DNA from: Corallium rubrum
Taxonomy: Eukaryota; Cnidaria; Anthozoa; Scleralcyonacea; Coralliidae
Direction of reading: 5' to 3'
NCBI GenBank assembly: GCA_964035015.1
Contig: OZ036013.1
Coordinates: forward strand, 6,280,501 to 6,344,500
Length of the DNA: 64,000 bases
This document shows positions 59,626-64,000 of this stretch, one piece after another (position 1 is the stretch's first letter; each line of letters begins with the position of its first letter). A model generated the notes under the pieces. The model ran no database searches. It worked only from the letters and a program-made list of their open reading frames with translations, and was not told the DNA's origin. The translations under genes were made by a program, and so were the position numbers.

Positions 59626-60310
59626 GCTTGTACTGAAGTTAGTTTTGTTCTTGGCATGGCTGCCATTTAGCAACTTCTTACTTTTACTTTGTCTAATGGC
59701 ATATGATTTTATTTGTCAAGTGGAGATCTCCTGGTAATCTTGCCTGGCAAAGGGTTGATAGTTGTATAATGTTTACAAGAAATGATTGATAAATTTTTTG
59801 TGTGCACAGAATTCCCACCTTAATAATTATGTTAAACAAATTCAAATTTTTCTTGACAACTATCCTAATAGCGTTTGTTAGCACACAGGTTAGAATCATG
59901 GCGCGATTGGATTATTTGCGTACCATAATCTTCCCATGCCAGCCTGTACAACTGCCCAGTGCCCACTATTAAGTAGCCCGAGTTAACGCCTAGCGGGCGT
60001 CTTGTTTTATTAAAATTTGTTATTCGTCAGCTAAACTTCATGTAGACGACAAATCACCTTGACAACAGAAGTGCTAAATTTATCGGCCAATCAGAAGCCG
60101 GGGGGATTACTGCTAATAACGCCATGTTCCAAAACAGCTACCTACAAGAATCTACCGGTACACTACAGAATGAATCGCTGCAATTAATTAAGCGACGCAC
60201 GAGTCCATGTCATAACGTTGACCAAAACAATATTGTTTCTCTTCTCAATCGACGATCGTAAAATGGCTGTTACACACAATTTATGTTCTTTTTAATAGAC
60301 TACGTTCACT
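59626..60310. other. No recognisable gene
   Basis: Short frames only. GCCTAGCGGGCGTCTTG near 59990 and a TATTGTTTCTCTT tract show nothing specific. Confidence 0.4.
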
Positions 60311-60720
60311 TGTTGCAGTTGTTAAGATCCAACGCTAACATTTCAAGTGAATGATATTGATGGATTTATTCATATAGACTACTAACAAAATAAAATGGGT
60401 CAGATCACAGACCTAAAGCTTTATTTGACTGTTGATCGCGAATTGCTATTGTATCTATTAAATAAAGGTCGCAAAGTTGACATAGTTGGATAGGCGCACA
60501 AACTTTACAAAGAGCCGATGACCGAAACAGGTAAAAACCCAGTTGTAAGCATTGTGAACATATATTCACTGTCAGCTACATTACTAATGAACTAAGTCAA
60601 ATCGCCGTTCCAAAATCTACCAATCAATATCCAAGAACATGACTTTCACCAGAAAAAATCTATCCAACAGCGAAAGGACTCGCATGCAACCATAGGCAGC
60701 CCAAATATTATTGTGGTTTC
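60310..60720. mobile_element. Diverged relative of the hAT interior at 9560-9870
   Basis: GTAAGCATTGTGAAC, CTGTCAGCTACATTACTAATG, AAATCTACCAATCAATATCC and AACCATAGGCAGCCC parallel GTAAGCATTATGAGC, TTGTCAGCTACATCACTGATC, AAACCTACCAAAACGTCC and ACCTATAGGTAGCCC at 9566-9860. No termini were found here. Confidence 0.5.
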
Positions 60721-60825
60721 TTCCATTTGTTATTAATTAGCAAGCGAACAAAAACGACAAGAAACCGAGCTATATATACGAGCGAAATCAAACTCGTCTC
60801 ATTCTTTATTACGCCCAGTATCGCG

Positions 60826-60914
60826 TTGTCTCCCTCGCAGCCGTTGTTAGGGTCGCCGTCCCAAGGGGAGCCAGTTTGGGACGGCGACCCTAACAACGGC
60901 TGCGAGGGAGACTA
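60826..60914. mobile_element. 89-bp hairpin MITE (TTGTCTCCCTCGC) with perfect 9-bp target duplication
   Basis: GTCTCCCTCGCAGCCGTTGT, AGGGTCGCCGTCCCAA and their exact inverse are separated by a 10-bp loop. AGTATCGCG is duplicated on both sides (60817-60825; 60915-60923). The right terminus reads GGGAGACTA, so the consensus start is TAGTCTCCC, which again fits the TAGYCT set. Confidence 0.9.
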
Positions 60915-60923
60915 AGTATCGCG

Positions 60924-62440
60924 CGACAGGCTTGTGTATATAATATGACAAGGTTGGCAAGTAAATTCAGCTGGCGTAACAAACACTTCAACATATCATC
61001 AAAAATCACTTTGAAGACTTATAAATTTTCTACATCACAAACTTGTATCGTTTCTTGTTTGTCGGAATTATTTTAAACAGCAAAAGTTTCCAGGTTTTGG
61101 GCCGAATGTTTTCTGGGATGCCTGAACGGATATGACGAAAATCAAAATACAATCTGATTGGATATAAAAAATAAACAAACTATGACGTTTTGCTCGCCTT
61201 TCATATTATTATCTCATGTACATGTGCTTTCAAAGCGGAAGTAAATATAACTTCATTGCTATTGGACGCAATAACTGTTGGAGAGAGAAACCTTGCTGTG
61301 GTCCAGTGCAGTAGACGACAGCATTTTATTGTAACTATATCGATAATTCCGTAGCGTATTTACAATCGTTGTTATAAATTGAGTAACAAGAAATGTTCTT
61401 TCGACTATCAGGATTGCTGAAAGTTCACAATTAGTGTTAATTCGCTTCAGTCCTGGTCAATGCGCCACTCGATCGGGTGTTGTTGCTGTCGTTTTGGGTG
61501 TCATCAAACACTGTGCAACGTTGCATGGCCTAACTATAGGCTATTAAAATGCATTTCAATTGCATGTTTACTAGATATAAAATATGGTGTCCAATCTCCG
61601 CCAGAAATCCAACTTGCCGTATTATTAAGAGTACATAATCGACCGAATTAATCCGAAGTCTATGATTTAAAAGAGTGAGAAATACGAGTATTCAGAAATA
61701 CAATTCGAGAAGTGAGTCGGACAACACTTTATACCGATCGGCGTTCCAATCGCCAAAGAATAATTGAATCACTCTAATAATTTGGCATTTTCTAGTATAG
61801 TTAGTATGAGTGGTATTGGACATCACCCCTCCGAGTGAGAAGCCATTCAGTTAAATATAGAACTAACTCTAAGTACTTTTACTGATAATCTACTGACATA
61901 TCAAGTCGCATAGAGTCCGTCGCATACTCCTCACACACCATCCGTCCGAGTTCTTCTACGTTTAGCTCCCCTACCTACTTGGATACTCTATATACATGTT
62001 AGGAACTTAGGATTCTCACATATTATTATCTCATGTGATAATTACTCGGAATCCTATTGGGGGATACTCGACTTATTATCATATCGAGTGATGCGACATC
62101 CGGATCGAGGTTATAAATCCATGTCGCCCGCGTTCATATTCGATTTGTTTATATTGAGTCCGTCGTTTATTATTAGTGAAGTACCTACTAATGGGGAAAA
62201 CCCCGCTTGTTTGATTGCTGAATTTATGATTTATGGTAATTTGAATTCGATGACTGTAAAATTCACTCCGTGAGGAGTTGAGTTAACGGTTACGTGAGTA
62301 ACTTCTTCCATGCAATGAGCCATACATGAGCCATGCATACTCACTCGGCATGCATGCATGCAGGCGGTCTAATCCACTCTGCACCCTCTCAGTAATACAC
62401 ACAGTATAGCTAAAAGAAACATATTAATACATCTGATTGT
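60924..62440. other. No recognisable gene
   Basis: Open frames at 61460-61651 and 62088-62273 are short and unlike any family I know. GCATGCATGCATGCAGG near 62350 is a small repeat. Nothing else stands out. Confidence 0.4.
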
Positions 62441-62612
62441 TTATGTCTTTTCTTCCCATGTCTCTTTTGTATATCTTACATCATTTTCAACTTAAACCAA
62501 AACTGTATACCTCGGGCTTTATTCTATATCTTTTGTATATGTTGGCTCGTTCTTACTAATATACATATACCCAAACTACGGAGTCAAACTATGTCTCTGC
62601 TTCCTTCCAAGT
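62440..62612. repeat. Dispersed repeat related to 49912-50100
   Basis: TTTGTATATCTTACATCATT, ATTCTATATCTTTTGTATAT, AATATACATATACCCAAACT and TGTCTCTGCTTCC follow the order of the earlier copy, diverged. Confidence 0.5.
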
Positions 62613-62619
62613 ATTCGTT

Positions 62620-64000
62620 CAACATCGATAGAAAAAATAGAATAGAAAATTTATTAACGTGGTCATAAACGCTTAGCTACTAAAGGTTATCTCGAGAGAG
62701 AACCCAGCTATTTTACAGGTTTGCCACAAAATTGAACCTAAACTATTAGTACAATTAATTAAATAAAGTAGTTATCATATATAAATATAGTCAGTGAATT
62801 AAACTATTATCTAAATAAAACCATTATGAAAACTAAGTACGTCAATATATGACTTGAGTAATATTCTAAAGATCTAAACTGCTGAAATTAAAGTTTTTCA
62901 GCATATTTTTGAAAGTGTTTAATTTGTCCTGTTTTCTAAAATCATCTGGAATGGAGTTCCAAAGTTTTGGTGCTCTATATTTCCATGATTTTAAGCCATA
63001 CTTGGTGGAGTTTACTTTTGGTAAGCTAAGGATGGCACTACCCCTTAAATTATACTTACATTTTCTTAATTTGAGTAATTCCTGTATCGGTTCTGGTACA
63101 TTTCCATCGTTCAGTGCCTTAAATACTGTGCATAGCATTTTCGTCAGTCTCTGATTAAATAGTGTATCAAAGCCTGAGTTTTTAGCTGATGTTTCATATG
63201 GTGTTTGTTTATCGCGGTATACAAAACGTAACGCTCGTTCATTTAGTTTTTCTAATTTTGAAGTAGAGTGTTTACTACAAAAATGCCAAGTATCTGCGCA
63301 ATATTTAAAATGCGGTAGTATAAATGCGTGATATAAATTTCTCCAGGTATCAAATGGGAGCATCTTCTTCATTCTCTTTAGAACAGCAATCTGCTGACTC
63401 ACTTTTCTACATATTTTGGATACGTGAGCTTCAAACTTAAGTTTATCATCCACAGCTACTCCGAGTAATTCTATTTCATTCTTTATAGGAATGATAGTAT
63501 TTTCACAGCGGAAGGTGGGTTCTCCTGACTTTTTTCCAATAACCATAGCCTGATACTTTGCATAATTTCTTCTCATTCCATTTTCTTCATACCATTTGTC
63601 AATACTTGCTAGGTCAGTGTTTATGGCCTCTTCTATCTTGGTGGAATCTTTGTTCGCATGAAAAATTTGTGTGTCATCGGCATATGTAGACAGGGACGAG
63701 TGTTTGACAACGTATGATAAGTCGTTCATAACTATATTAAACAAGAGCGGTCCCAGAATCGAGCCCTGTGGAACTCCTCTTGATATTGACTGCCACGTTG
63801 AAAACTTGTCGCCGAGTTTAACTCTCTGTTTACGATCAGATAAATAGTTCTTTATTAAGTCAGTTGTTTTGTCATCGGCTCCGTATTCGCGTAGTTAAAG
63901 TATATAATGAGATCGTGCGGTAATGTGTCGAATGCCTTGGAAAGATCCATGGCGACGATTCCGATTTCTTTATGATTGTCTAATTCTTGCTTCCATTGTT
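62620..64000 (-). mobile_element. LINE (CR1/L2-like) reverse-transcriptase 3' half
   Basis: On the - strand, entering at the window edge, the frame encodes MDLSKAFDTLPHDLI (RT motif A), a 1-nt frameshift near 63895, then KNYLSDRKQRVKLGDKFS, GVPQGSILGPLLFN (motif B), STYADDTQIFH (motif C), IELLGVAVDDKL (thumb), and the C-terminal region with WRNLYHAFILPHFKYC, PYETSAKNSG and KLWNSIPDDF to a stop at 62866-62868. A 3' UTR runs to about 62620. The 5' part lies beyond the window. The frameshift suggests a dead copy, although the 292-residue frame after it is intact. Group assignment to CR1/L2 is from general resemblance. Confidence 0.9.

Noticed and set aside
59001..59670. 145-aa repeat protein with CFGTPVWPPFH units
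   Set aside because: It is a stop-free 34-bp minisatellite; the units shift frame between blocks and there is no conserved start or signal.

Overview
The window is eukaryotic nuclear DNA from an animal, most likely an anthozoan cnidarian and probably a stony coral. The evidence is split genes with GT..AG introns, an AT-rich background, and many small inverted-repeat transposons of types common in coral genomes (hAT, pogo, TTAA, Mutator-like, IS3EU and Penelope types, plus LINEs). The species assignment is inference. No operon, CRISPR array or bacterial gene was seen.

Four host-type genes can be reconstructed exon by exon. (1) A + strand gene (7944-18808) encodes a secreted, Tyr/Gln/Pro-rich protein of 221 aa (or 199 aa) that I do not recognise; its introns are full of transposons. 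(2) RPS24 (ribosomal protein eS24) lies on the - strand, 26962 to 25077, in four exons giving 134 aa. (3) STEEP1 (STING ER exit protein, formerly CXorf56) lies on the + strand, 27183-31511, in two exons giving 215 aa. The RPS24 and STEEP1 start codons face away from each other across about 220 bp, so they probably share a bidirectional promoter. (4) A Ulp1/SENP-like C48 cysteine protease lies on the - strand, 40107 to 34323, with five exons recovered and the N-terminus missing. A 2 kb hAT element sits in its last intron.

Most of the rest is mobile or repetitive DNA. 1-7900 holds small inverted-repeat elements and no recognisable gene. 8000-18700 is the intron space of gene 1 (a hAT element, palindromic MITEs, minisatellites, a head-to-head Penelope palindrome). 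19900-24700 is MITEs plus G-rich-ended hAT-like elements. 40200-49700 holds a LINE tail, MITEs, a local duplication, and a 3.24 kb TTAA-flanked element built from long inverted repeats and two minisatellites. 62600-64000 is the 3' half of a LINE.

The most striking structure is at 50823-58696. Two nearly identical 3.5 kb elements lie in opposite orientation, 861 bp apart. Each has its own perfect 6-bp target duplication (CGAACG; AAAATG), ends in TAC..GTA, has about 430-bp inverted ends built of 21-bp tandem repeats, and carries a broken integrase-like gene facing a second gene remnant across a long TTG/CAA microsatellite. This fits the IS3EU superfamily, with foldback-style ends. A second theme is a set of hairpin MITEs that share a TAGYCT-type terminus and 9-10 bp target duplications.
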